From contig CM043699.1 of NCBI GenBank assembly GCA_023935145.1, positions 131,014,536 to 131,078,535 on the forward strand: DNA of 64,000 nucleotides, read 5' to 3'. The stretch is from Bretschneidera sinensis (taxonomy: Eukaryota > Streptophyta > Magnoliopsida > Brassicales > Akaniaceae). This document shows, piece by piece, positions 1-9,928 of the stretch. How positions within the stretch are numbered: position 1 is the first letter of the stretch; the number at the start of each line of letters is the position of its first letter. The notes under the pieces are model-generated. The model saw only the letters and a program-made list of their open reading frames with translations. It searched no databases and was not told the DNA's origin. The position numbers and the translations under genes were made by a program.

Positions 1-1138
1 TAAAGCAAAACTTGTTGTCCAGGTAGAAACACTTTCTTTGGTACAACTTGAACAGGACTAACCCATAAGCTATCAGAAATTGGGTAAGTCACTCCGACAT
101 CAACCACTTTAAGATCTCTTTACACACCACTTCCTTTATTGTCGGATTAAGTCTTCTTTGGTGCTCTATCATCGTCTTGCACTCTTCTTCCAACAAAATT
201 CAGTGCAAACAAATAGAATGGCTAATTCCCTTGATACCCACAAGTGTCCACCCAGTAGTTGCCTTATGTTTTCTAAGTACTCTCAACAACTTTTCTTCTT
301 CTTCAGCAGAAAGCTTAGATGAAATAATTACCGAAAGAGTAGATGATTCGCAAAGATAAATATACCAAAGGTGTTCCGGTAAAGGCTTGAGCTCCAATAT
401 AGGTGGCTTTTCAATAGATGTAAGGGGCTGTGAGGGTCCTTGTCCCAAATCTTCAAAATATTTCCTGTTGTTAGGACCAAAGGAATCCATCCAGGAGGCG
501 TATTCTAACACTTCAGGATCCTCTACCATAGTCAGATTAGGACTAACCAAACAAGCTTCCAACGACTCATTTTGTTGATTAAACACTTCAGTGATCAAAG
601 AATCAATCGCTTGGATGCTAAAACAACTTTCACTTGTATCTCGATACTTGATGGCATTAAAAACATTAAAGGTTACCTCATCCTCTTGTACTCTCAACCG
701 TAATTCTCCCCTTTGGACATCAATAAGAGCTCGGCCAGTAGCTAAGAATGGTTTGCTAAGAATGATGGGGGTTTCCCAATCCTCCTCATGTCTAGAATGA
801 TGAAGTCAGCTAGAAAAATAAACTTGTCTACATTGACAAACACATCTTCAATAATTCCCCGTGGGTGTTTTATTGAGCGGTCCGCTAATTGCAATGAAGC
901 TGTAGTAGGTCTCGCCTCACCTAATCCAAGCTTCCTGAAAATAGATAAAGGTGTTAGATTAATACTTGCACCTAAGTCACATAAAGGTCTTTCAAACACA
1001 GAATTTTCAATTGAACATGGGATAGTGAAGCTCCTTGGATCTTTAAGCTTTGGAGGCAATTTCTTTTGTAGAATTGCACTGCGCTCTTTAGTAAGGGCTA
1101 CAATTTCATACTTTTCCAATTTCCTCTTATTTGACTAG
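1..1138 (-). pseudogene. Element F pol: retropepsin and start of reverse transcriptase
   Basis: Reading leftward, a retropepsin-like domain lies at about 1119-742. It has the motif CDLGASINLTPLSIFRKLGL, in which DLGAS takes the place of the usual D-T/S-G catalytic triad; Athila proteases known to me also have this form. A linker follows (about 697-200, with ELKPLPEHLWYIYLCESST), which in this family leads into reverse transcriptase. The first 190 bases encode the beginning of the RT domain, recognisable as WVSPVQVVPKK after a reading-frame slip. There is a frame change near 700-740 and another near 60-100, so no intact protein can be made. The catalytic part of RT is outside the window. Confidence 0.8.
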
Positions 1139-1851
1139 ATATCCTTCATAAATTTTACATAGCTTGGCATTTGTTTGAGGGCATATGCAAAAGGAATGTT
1201 AATATGCAATTTTTTAAACAGATCTAGAAATTTAGAAAATTGCTTATCAAACTTATCTTTTTTAAGTCGTTGAGGGAATGGAACTCTTAGTGTCGGATCC
1301 TGTGGTGAGATTGGTTGACTTTCAAAAATCTCCTTGAATGGTGTTGTGTGAAGTTGCACCTCTTGATCTTTTTTTTTTGAACTTCTCACATCCTTTTGGA
1401 GTTTCTAACTCTTTCCCGCTTCTTAAAGTGATCGCCTTGCATTGCTCATTTGGATTCATTTCAATCGTGCTAGGCAAATTACCTTGTTGTCTCCTAGTAA
1501 GTATATTGGCCAATTGACCAACTTGGACTTCTAAATTCCGAATCGAAGCTGCTTGATTACGAAAATTAGTCTTATTCTCTGTTATGAATCGATTGGTGTT
1601 ATTTGCCAATTGTGCCATTGCTTCTTCAAGTGCCGATTTCTCTTTTGGTGGGTCACTAGATGATGGACCAGGTGGCTGCTTCAATACATTTTGATTATTC
1701 CGTGAAAAATTTGGATGATTCCTCCATCCGGAATTGTATGTTGCACTATATGGATTGTTCTGCCGGTTGTAATTTGCAACAAAGTGTGATTGCTCCGCTT
1801 GGGATTGAAAGAAGGGGTTTCCTACTTGTTATTCTTCACTCAGATGGTTTC
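1135..1851 (-). pseudogene. Element F gag, C-terminal part
   Basis: This is the C-terminal half of Athila gag, downstream of the insertion point of element A. Visible landmarks are SQAEQSHFVANYNRQNNPYS, then NSGWRNHPNFSRNNQ, a Pro/Ser-rich linker, a coiled-coil-like helix (FRNQAASIRNLEVQVGQLAN) and the stretch ITLRSGKELETP, which is typical of the gag-protease junction in this lineage. A frameshift lies in the run of T residues near 1370-1380. The adjoining N-terminal half is found at 11713-12538, beyond the nested element. Confidence 0.8.
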
Positions 1852-3595
1852 TGCTGGTCCAAAATATATTATGGCAATACCCAAGAGGGGGTGAATTGGG
1901 TATTAAAAAAACTTAAATACTTTTTGCAATCTCAAATATCAAAATATATGCGGAATTAAATCAAATTAATCTTTCTAAATTACTACCACAAAGATGAGAG
2001 AGTTTATTGCTTAATATAGAAATGATAATTGAATTATAAAATAATTAAGCAATCAATCTCATTTACTTGAATAATAAATAATTATAAGAATGTAATTATG
2101 AAAGTAATTAAGGAGATATAGTTAGAGAGATGCAAACTCGATTTATAGTGGTTCGGCAATATCGGAATCCTTCCGACCCTACGTCCACTCTCTTCAAGGA
2201 TCCTCCTTGAAGCCTTTCACTAAAACAAGCAACTTCACGGGTGTTGCTCAAACCGAATACAAACAAGCAATTTCACGAGTGTTGCTCAAACTGAGTACAA
2301 ACAAGCAATTTCACAGGTGCTACTCAAATCGAATACAAACAAACAACTTTAAGGGTGTTGCTTCAACCTTTTTCCCAAGAATCCTAAGTTTGTTACCCAA
2401 GTGTATATGCCCAACACTCACTAGCTCACTTACAAACTCTCATAAGAGTTACATCAACTCTTTTAACAAGATAATAAAAGGAAAGTTTGAAACAAACAAA
2501 CAAGAGAAAGATTTCTCAATGAAGATTACAACTTAATATTTTCTCTCTTAAAAGCTTATAACTTAATGATTGAGTTTTTGGCTCAAGAAGAAGAGAATAA
2601 AGATTTTGCTTTAATTCTTTGTAGTAGAATGTTTCTCTTTTTTTCCAAATGACCTTTGAGGCTTTATTTATAGTGTCTTGAAGTCTTCTAGCTGTTGGAG
2701 ACAATATAGAGCCGTTAGAGAAAAGCTTATAGCCTTTTAAATTAAAAAATATAGCTGTTGTAACTCGCCCAGTCGATTGTCCATTTATGGCAGTCGATTT
2801 TCCTTTATAACTGATGCAAAAACTGACTTTTCGAGCACCTAGTCGACTGGTACTATTCACCCAGTCGACTGGGTCAGTTTTTGTGCGCTGCTACAGTGTT
2901 TTCAGCATCAATTTTCTTCACATTTCTTTATTCTTTTTGGAATTTTTAGTTCCAAAATCTCCTAATTGAATCAAACTTTCTTGTACATTAAACACACAAG
3001 TTAAACACTTCAAAAGTGTTTTGTTATCATCAAAATTAATTTAATCAATTTCTTGATTGAGGCATTTTGATGATGACAAAACATATTACAAATTTAAGCT
3101 TAATGTGTGTGCAAGATATATGAAGAAAGATATATAACAAATGCTCAAATAATTTTCTATGTCAACATAAATTCTTCTTAAGTTCAATTAGAGCATGTTA
3201 AGTATTGAGCCCAAAGAATTTATTTGCTTTTAACAAAATCACGTGGAGATTTTATATCTTTAATTAATTAAGGCTATATAATAAAATGCAATGCAAATTT
3301 AATTAGCTCCTAAAAATTGAAATGCTAACAAAGTGTGTCTTAGGATTCAATCCTATAATTTATCTCTTTTGTCTTTGAAGTTGCATTTAAATTATTCTCC
3401 TTGAATTTGATCTTTTGGAGAGCTTATTGACTTTTGAGATCATCAACTTTGATTCACTAATTTCTACAATCTTGATCTCCTTTGATGTACAAGTACTATT
3501 AACAATCTGTATCACTTAAGTAATATTCATTAGTACTTAATTAAGATTTTTGTCACTATCAAAATCATTCAGGGTCAATAGACACTTGATCAACA
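1852..3595 (-). repeat. Element A 3' LTR
   Basis: The LTR starts TGCTGGTCC (TG with a changed third base against the partner's TGTTGGTCC) and ends GATCAACA on the plus strand. Reading on the minus strand, U3 carries copies of the AGTCGA palindrome motif (2769, 2790, 2839, 2861), a TATA box near 2662-2673 (minus-strand CTATAAATAAAG) and a leader with four about 38-bp repeats (2225-2365). It is 1744 bp long, against 1779 bp for the partner; part of the difference is one missing 22-bp palindrome unit. Confidence 0.92.
2225..2365 (-). repeat. Four tandem ~38-bp hairpin-bearing repeats in LTR leader of A
   Basis: The unit begins near 2226, 2265, 2303 and 2339. The best copies contain GCAAC, about nine bases, then GTTGC, a 5-bp stem. 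Some copies keep the stem with a wobble pair and others lose it. The array lies downstream of the TATA box in transcript order, so it would be in the R/U5 leader RNA. The same four-copy array is present in the other LTR at about 10302-10440. Confidence 0.6.
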
Positions 3596-5229
3596 ATCTC
3601 CCTCTTTTTGATGGTGACAAAAATCTTAATTAGAGATTAAAGAAGATAAATTAAAAAGAAATGAAGGGATTAGAATTTTGCAAAAAAAATCTAACATAAT
3701 CTCCTTGTATTTTTATTTATTGACCTCCAGCAGAAAATCAACCACAACATAATTACTTTTCAAAGCAATTTATCTCAATTTCAATCTTCCTTCAATAAAT
3801 GCATATATGTATCAATGCATTTTCCATATGAGTTCAAGATATGTTAAGTTAAGAATAAGGTTTAACAAGATCTCTAAGTTTCTTATTTTTCTCCCCCTTT
3901 TTGTCATCATAAAAAAGGGTGGATTTCAAATAAGTGCTCCCCCTCAAAATATGCTACTGAAAATATTTTGCTGAAACATATTGAGAAAAGAATTATTTTA
4001 CAAGATATCAAGAAATATAAAGCTTTTGAAAGAGTTGGGTTCAGAGAGACTTAAGTGCTAAAATTTTATAGAAAATATGACAAGGTTTCCTTTATTTTTC
4101 CTTTTGCACATAGAGATAAAATAAGTATAGCCAACTTCCCACAAAAGAATGGATTCAAGCCACACATGATCTAAAATAATTCTCAAGCATTATAAATCTT
4201 CAATATTCAAAATAACCTCAATGCTTATAGTATCTTACACTTAATCAATAAAGGATAAGAGTTTGAACTCATTGCTTGATTTACCAATAGGTCGAAAAAT
4301 AATAAATTCTCAAGATATAATAACCAAATTTAAAATATATCAAAAAGAGTTTATCAAGTATTTAAACTCATTTGAGTAAAATAATTTTACTAAAGGTTTT
4401 ATCTTTTACCAATAAATCATATGTTCTCCCCCTTTCAAAAAGTCTAAAATAATTATTTTTAACTTTTAAGCGAAAAAAATTGGATAAAACTTAACAAACC
4501 TTATTGGTAGTTGATTGATTGAATAATCAAGACAGAGGGCTCATCAATTACTCAAAAAGATGTTCAAATTGGAAAGATCTATAAGTACTTAAAAAAGGTT
4601 ACTTCCCCTGAATATATACATCGAAATATAATTTTCAATTATCAATTAAATATCATTTTCAAGATATGTTAGATTCAATAAATAGATGATTATCAATTCA
4701 ATGCAAAGATAATCATTATTTTCAAACTCAAGCATATATAATAGAAAGTTTCATATTTAGCTCATGCTTGATAAATAAATAACTCAAAAGTAATTCTCAA
4801 ATCTAAATTCAAGCTCATCACTTGATTTACCCAATGCCAAATCAAAGAGAATTTATCAAAGTTATATTTAAAAAATAAAGGAGTATGAGATAGAGATTTG
4901 TACCATACTTTCTCCTTTAATATATGTTATGAGCATAAATGTTTTATTAATCTTCTCCTTTCTATTTTTCATCAAAAATCAATTAATATTTGAGTATTAA
5001 ATGGGTAGTGAGTTACCAGTCGACTAGATTGACTCAACTAGTCGACTGGGTAACTGGACAGAGAGATACCAGTCGACTGGGTATTTCACAACACATAAAA
5101 TTTTGAGCTAAAACTTGGAATTTTAGCAAGAAATGATATATATGCCATCTTGAGTGAGAGATATATCAAATGGGAGTTAATACTCATTCACTAGATGTCA
5201 AATATGCATATGATGAAATGTAGATGCAA
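3596..5229 (-). promoter_or_regulatory. Element A 3' noncoding spacer with several polypurine tracts and a small palindrome array
   Basis: The tract next to the 3' LTR reads AAAAAGGGAGAT on the minus strand (about 3596-3608) and should prime plus-strand DNA synthesis. Further purine-rich tracts that read AAAAAGGGGGAG, GAGGGGGAGCAC and AAAGGGGGAGAA on the minus strand lie near 3890-3906, 3938-3950 and 4424-4436. Multiple polypurine tracts are a described Sirevirus trait. Three AGTCGA palindromes lie at 5016, 5037 and 5069 (spacing 21 and 32). I see no envelope-like ORF here, unlike element C. Confidence 0.65.
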
Positions 5230-7012
5230 TCAAACATACATAATTTCATAATTTGTTAATCTCATTAATAGTCTAATCTTGCTAAAACTATCTTCTTTCA
5301 AGGGCTTAGTAAGAATGTCAGCTATTTGATCTTCTGAAGGTATGAATTCTAGTCTTATATCACCTTTTTGAGCATGATCTCTTAAGAAATAATGTCTAAT
5401 TTCTACGTGTTTGGTTCTAGGGTGCTGAATAGGGTTTTTGGTTAAGTTGATATCACTGGTATTATCACAGTGTATTGAGATACTTTTAAAGTTTATGCCA
5501 TAGTCTTCTAGTTTTTGTTTCATCCACAATACTTGGGCACAACAACTTCCAGCTGCAATGTATTCCGCCTCGGTGGTTGATAGTGCAACAGAGTTTTGTT
5601 TCTTGAAAAACCAAGAGGTTAACATTACACCTAAGAATTTGCATGTTTCACTTGTGCTTTTTTTGTCTAACCCACACCCTGCAAAGTTAGCATCTGAATA
5701 TCCTACAAGCTCAAAAGATGAATCTCTATAGTACCATAATTCTAGGGTTTGAGTTCTTTGTAGATATCTAAGGATTCTTTTCACTGCAATTACATGTGAT
5801 TCCTTTGGATTAGTCTGAAATCTAGAACATATGCATACACTTAACATTATATCAGGTCTACTTGCAGTTAAATAAAGTAAAGCTCTTATCATGCTTCTAT
5901 AATATTTAGTGTCTACATACTTACCTCCTTCATCAAGATCAGGTTTTGTAGATGTGCTCATATGAGTACTAAGTGGCTTTGAGCTTTTCATCCCGAACCT
6001 CTTTAGTAGGTCCTTGGTGTATTTTGATTGATTGATGAAGATACCTCATTTCAATTGTTTGATTTGAAGTCCAAGGAAGTAGGTAAGCTCTCCCATCATA
6101 CTCATTTCAAATTCAGCTTGCATGCACTTGGCAAACTCTTGACACATAGATTTATTAGTAGCACCAAATATAATATCATCAACATATATTTGGACTAGTA
6201 GAGTGTCATTATTGTGAGTTTTTGTAAAGAAGGTTGTGTTAATTTTTCCTCTTGTAAAATTGTTTTCAATAAAAAATTTACTTAAGTTTTTCATACCATG
6301 CTCTTAGAGCTTGCTTTAACCGATATAGAGCCTTAGAGAGCTTGTAGACATGATTTGGAAGACTAGGATTCTTAAATCCAAGAGGTTGCTCAACATAAAC
6401 CTCTTCTTCTATAAAGCCATTTAAAAATGCACTTTTTACATCCACTTGAAATAATTTAAACTTGTTAAAGCATACAAAGGCTAATAACATTCGATTAGCT
6501 TTTAATCTTACTATAGGAGCATAGGTCTCATCAAAGTTTATTCCTTCTTCTTGATTATATCCCTTAGCAACTAGTCTAGCCTTGTTTCTAGTCACTCTTC
6601 CATTCTCATCCATCTTATTTCTAAATACCCATTTAGTTCCTATTATTGTATGATTTTTTGGTCTAGGAACTAGATTCCATACATTGTTTCTTTCAAATTG
6701 ATTTATTTCTTCTTGCATGGCATTTATCCAATCAATATCCTTCTCGGCTTCTACAAATGTTTTAGGTTCTATATGAGATAAATAGGCTACATAGTTGCAA
6801 ATATTTCAAATAGAAGAACAAGTTATTACCTCTTGTGAAGGATCACTAATCACTTGATTGATTGGGTGATGATTTACATACCTCCAATCTTTAGGAAGAC
6901 CATCTTTTTGTTGACTTGTAGATGGTTGATCCAATTTGAGAGCTTCTATCTCTTGATTTGTTTGAGGTGGGCTCTCTTTTGGGTCAACAATGAGAGTAGG
7001 TGTTTCCGTTTT
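5230..7012 (-). pseudogene. Element A pol: reverse transcriptase and RNase H
   Basis: This is a copia-type RT with the core [10 protein letters not shown]; the catalytic YVDD is encoded at 6175-6186. RNase H follows, with YSDANFAGC, ALSTTEAEYIAA and IHCDNTSDINL. The upstream part (6718-7012) is the linker after integrase, ending in NAMQEEINQFERNNVWNLVP. RT breaks into separate frames at about 6278-6294, and a TGA ends the frame at 6046 just before the GIFINQ segment. RNase H (5991-5230) is one open frame of 253 codons. The protein closely parallels that of element C. The gene is interrupted at 7012 by the solo LTR. Confidence 0.88.
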
Positions 7013-7225
7013 ATTGGGAAATCATCTCAAGATGCCCAGGTGGTGATCTTCCAAACACTCAAGTCTAGAGTGACTTATAATGAGTCGGAAACAGAAACAG
7101 AAATCAAAGAAAAAAAGAACGCAACAATTATTATCAAGGTTCGGCAATAGCCTTTGTCCCTGTGAGTTCCTCTGAACTCTATGCACTAAATCAATGAGTT
7201 CTTACAGATTTCAGCAACACCCCCT

Positions 7226-7250
7226 TCAAGAATCTCAAGTTCTTGAAGAA
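7226..7250 (-). other. Leader hairpin in the solo LTR
   Basis: CTTCAAGAA and TTCTTGAAG form a perfect 9-bp stem around a 7-base loop. It lies about 220-250 bases downstream of the TATA box in transcript orientation, where the leaders of A and C also carry hairpin repeats. Confidence 0.55.
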
Positions 7251-7633
7251 CCAAAGAAGAGAAGAAAGAAAGTGATAAGAACTATTACAAAGCTCTCCAC
7301 CTAATCTATGCTACTCTCTCTTTACAACCAGCCTCTCTTTTGAGATCTATTCTAGTGCCTCTTCTGTGTTTTATGTCTTTGCACTCTCACACTTGCACTT
7401 GAATACTCTTGTATGATGATCACTTGTATGTCACAATTATCTCTTTTGTTGTGTTGAGATTGAAGCTAGGTGACCCTTTATATAGTGCACTACTTCTTGA
7501 GCCAATCTCCACCCTTAGATCTTGAGGACCATTCAATCATAGCCCTTCATCAATCCTTAGTGATCTTGTGCGTTTTGGTTTATATCCCACACACCTTTCA
7601 AAAGGTTAAAAAAACTAGTCTCAGTGTGCCTAG

Positions 7634-7795
7634 CACTGCGGCCCAGAACAGAGCAGGCTGCGGCTCAAGCCAGGGCACACATGCATCACTCTCTGGGCAC
7701 CGCGGCCTGGAGGAGGCTGAGCTGCGGTGCACACCTCCTCCAGGTCTCCTTCATGCTGGGCGCCGTGACCTGGGAAGGTTGGGCCGTAGCTTGAC
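7634..7795. promoter_or_regulatory. Phased GC-rich site array in the solo LTR
   Basis: Six related sites with a core like CCGCGGCC occur with their central bases at about 7638, 7660, 7702, 7724, 7765 and 7786. Spacings are 22, 42, 22, 41 and 21 bases, so they form three pairs repeated every 63-64 bp. The patch is strongly GC-rich against its AT-rich surroundings and lies about 150 bp upstream of the TATA box. An enhancer role is an inference. Confidence 0.55.
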
Positions 7796-7894
7796 TTGAT
7801 GCTGCACTCTTTTTGACTTGTTGTGTGCTGAGGCTCCAAGGTCTTATGAAGAACATTTTCAAACCATGTTTAAACCTTAGACAAACATCAACAT

Positions 7895-8250
7895 GTTCTT
7901 GTAATGAAATCTGCATCATCATTAAAAGAAATTCTCTACTACTAATTAGGTTAGACTCATTAAGAGTTATATGTACAGATTCTTCTACCACTAGAGTTCT
8001 CTTGTTGAAGATTCTATAAGCTTTACTAGAGGTTGAATATTCTAAGAATATCTCCTCATCGGTCATGTGCTTTGAGCATCCACTATCAAGATAGCAACAG
8101 TTACCTTTATCTTTGGTGTGGAGACATATCTACATCACACAAGGATACGCGATTGCACTTTTAAGTACCTAAAATTTCTTGGGTCCTTTAGGGTTAGTCC
8201 TAGAAAATACAGTTCCTTTTGGGACCCATACTTTCTTAACAACATAAGGT
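7895..8250 (-). pseudogene. Element A: protease start fused to post-integrase segment
   Basis: Reading leftward, the retropepsin active site YLDSGCSKHMT is followed directly by DEEIFLEYSTSSKAYRIFN, a segment that in element C lies after the integrase. The rest of protease and the entire integrase are therefore missing, about 1.1 kb judged by element C. The join sits at 8056-8066, where minus-strand ATGACCGATGA can be read as either parent (ATGACCGGTGA or AAGACCGATGA in C). The frame continues to the solo LTR border. Confidence 0.8.
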
Positions 8251-8251
8251 G

Positions 8252-8824
8252 TTATATATTTGTATACATGTTTATGATGCACAATCCTAGGGTATAGTTA
8301 TTGAAATTTCTAGGATGACTTAGTTGTGCATATCTATAATTCTTTGGATAAGAATTCCTAGGATACATGTTTCTATTGTGAGAAATATGAATATGCATGT
8401 CATTTCTAGAAAATGTATGATGATGATTTCTAGGATACATGCTTACATTATTATGAATACACATATTATTTTTAGGATAACCATGATGGTAATTCTTAGG
8501 ATATGCATGTGCAGTGTGCAAGTTTTGATTATACATATTGTTTCTAGGATGCACATGATGGTTATTCTTAGGATGTGTATAAGTATTTCTTGAATGAGCA
8601 TACATATAAGTATGAGTATTTCTAGGATGCTTCATTCTTGTATATACATTAGAATTAGTATTTCTAAACCTATTAGCATTCATTAAGGGAATGCTTTTGA
8701 CCTTGCTAGTGATCTTTGAAGTAGAGGCTTCATTCACACATGATGCTTTCATGAATAAACTCTCTTTTACTTGCCTAATGGAGAATAATCTAACTAGAAT
8801 TTTTCTCCATTTAATCTTTGGCAA
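8252..8824 (-). pseudogene. Element A gag C-terminal spacer rich in His-Pro-Arg-Asn repeats
   Basis: This 190-codon open stretch is built of short repeats such as HPRN, YPKN and YPRN separated by His, Tyr and Asn (HAYPKNYHHGYPKN, MYPRNHHHTF). It lies between the coiled-coil part of gag and the protease. Element C has the same type of segment at 45640-46266. I know no specific function. The composition (basic, aromatic, His-rich, low complexity) would fit RNA or metal binding, which is inference only. Confidence 0.6.
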
Positions 8825-9873
8825 GATAGTACTTCATCTAGCTTTTCTTTTCCAAGCATAAGTATAGATATCGTGCCATTCAATTCTATTATCTTCTTCT
8901 TTAAGTTTTCATTTTCATCTTTAAGAAAATCTTGAGAAGAATCATAAAACAATGAAGATAGTTTATCTTTTTCTTCTTTTAGACATACCATCTCTTTAGA
9001 AAGAGATGACACCTCCTTTTTAAGAATGGTGTTCCTAGAATCAAATTTCTTCAATTCTTCATATATTTCATTTATGACTTCTATCAATTCTTCATTACTA
9101 CTAACAATGTTATTTTTTGAAGAGGAATAAGTCGATATCTCATTTTCATCGTCGATTTCCATAAGACATAGGTTGGCAATTTTCTCGTATCCGATTTCTT
9201 TATCCGAGGAGTCTTCTTCTTCGTCATCACCATCACTATTAACATCTTCAATTTCTATAAGAGGTAAGGATGTCGTGGAACCATCAATTTTGTAATCCAA
9301 GTAGCTTTCATGCTTCTTGAGGGATTCCATAAACTCTTCTAAGCTTTCACTTGTAGAATGCTTTGTCAAAATAACTTTCCATTGATTTGACAAGGACCTA
9401 AGAAATATTCTCACAAGTTCAAGGTTAGAATAAATTTTACCCATGAAAGATAAAATTGTAACAAGTATGGTAAAACGAGTTTGCGAATCAAAAATTGATT
9501 CATTTTCATTCATTTTAAAATGCTCTAAGTCATGAACAAAGTTTTTCAATTTGAAATTCTTTTCTTGCTGATTTCCTCCATGTATGACCTCCATTAAATC
9601 TCAAATTTTTTTTGCAGTCTTACATAAAGAAATTTGGTCAACTTCGTTTTGATCAAGAGAACTATAAAACATGTTCATAACTTTAGCATTTAGCTGAATG
9701 AATTTACAATCATTTGCATCAAAATCATTTTCATTTTCAAGAATGAAATACCAAGCATAATAATCATGAGTTTGAATAAAAATCTTCATTTGAGCTTTCC
9801 AATGGGTGAAATTTGTTCCATAGAGAAGAGGAGGACTAGTAGGATCTCTTCCTTCTAAAAATATAGTTACCAT
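8794..9873 (-). pseudogene. Element A gag
   Basis: This copia gag starts MVTIFLEGRDPTSPPLLYGT, where GTNFTHWKAQMKIFIQ is the conserved N-terminal core. It continues in the same frame after a TGA near 9601 (a conserved Trp position before DLMEVIHGG) into the capsid-like helical region and an acidic plus coiled-coil tail (SDGDDEEEDSSDKEIGYE, then KKEVSSLSKEM). Compared with element C, the CCHC zinc knuckle expected before the acidic tail is absent, so an internal deletion is likely. Confidence 0.8.
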
Positions 9874-9914
9874 AGGATTAACTCAAGGATTTTAAGTCTG
9901 AAATTGAGAACGAG

Positions 9915-9926
9915 GCTCTGATACCA
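9915..9926 (-). promoter_or_regulatory. Primer-binding site of A, initiator Met-tRNA type
   Basis: On the minus strand it reads TGGTATCAGAGC two bases after the 5' LTR end at 9929. This is the standard Met-tRNA primer site of plant copia elements and fixes the element's orientation. Confidence 0.93.
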
Positions 9927-9928
9927 AT

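Larger units (their letters stand above)
7013..7894 (-). repeat. Probable solo LTR inserted in pol of element A
   Basis: This 882-bp block interrupts the linker after integrase of A: the reading ...DDADFI stops at about 7900 and ETPTLIVDP resumes at 7012. The ends fit an imperfect duplication, GTTTT (7008-7012) against GTTCT (7895-7899). The TG/CA ends would then lie one or two bases inside, so the exact border is uncertain. On the minus strand it has a TATA box (CTATATAAAGGG, 7474-7485), a phased GC-rich site array upstream (7634-7795), and a perfect 9-bp-stem hairpin in the leader (7226-7250). No internal domain or second LTR is seen, so an LTR-LTR recombination remnant is the simplest reading. 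Confidence 0.65.

Noticed and set aside
7470..7839. ORFs in the GC-rich patch of the solo LTR
   Set aside because: The patch is a repeat array upstream of a TATA box; the ORFs in all frames are short and without family features.
8324..8593. Plus-strand Met/Ile-rich ORF
   Set aside because: It is the reverse strand of the His-Pro-Arg-Asn repeat region of element A.
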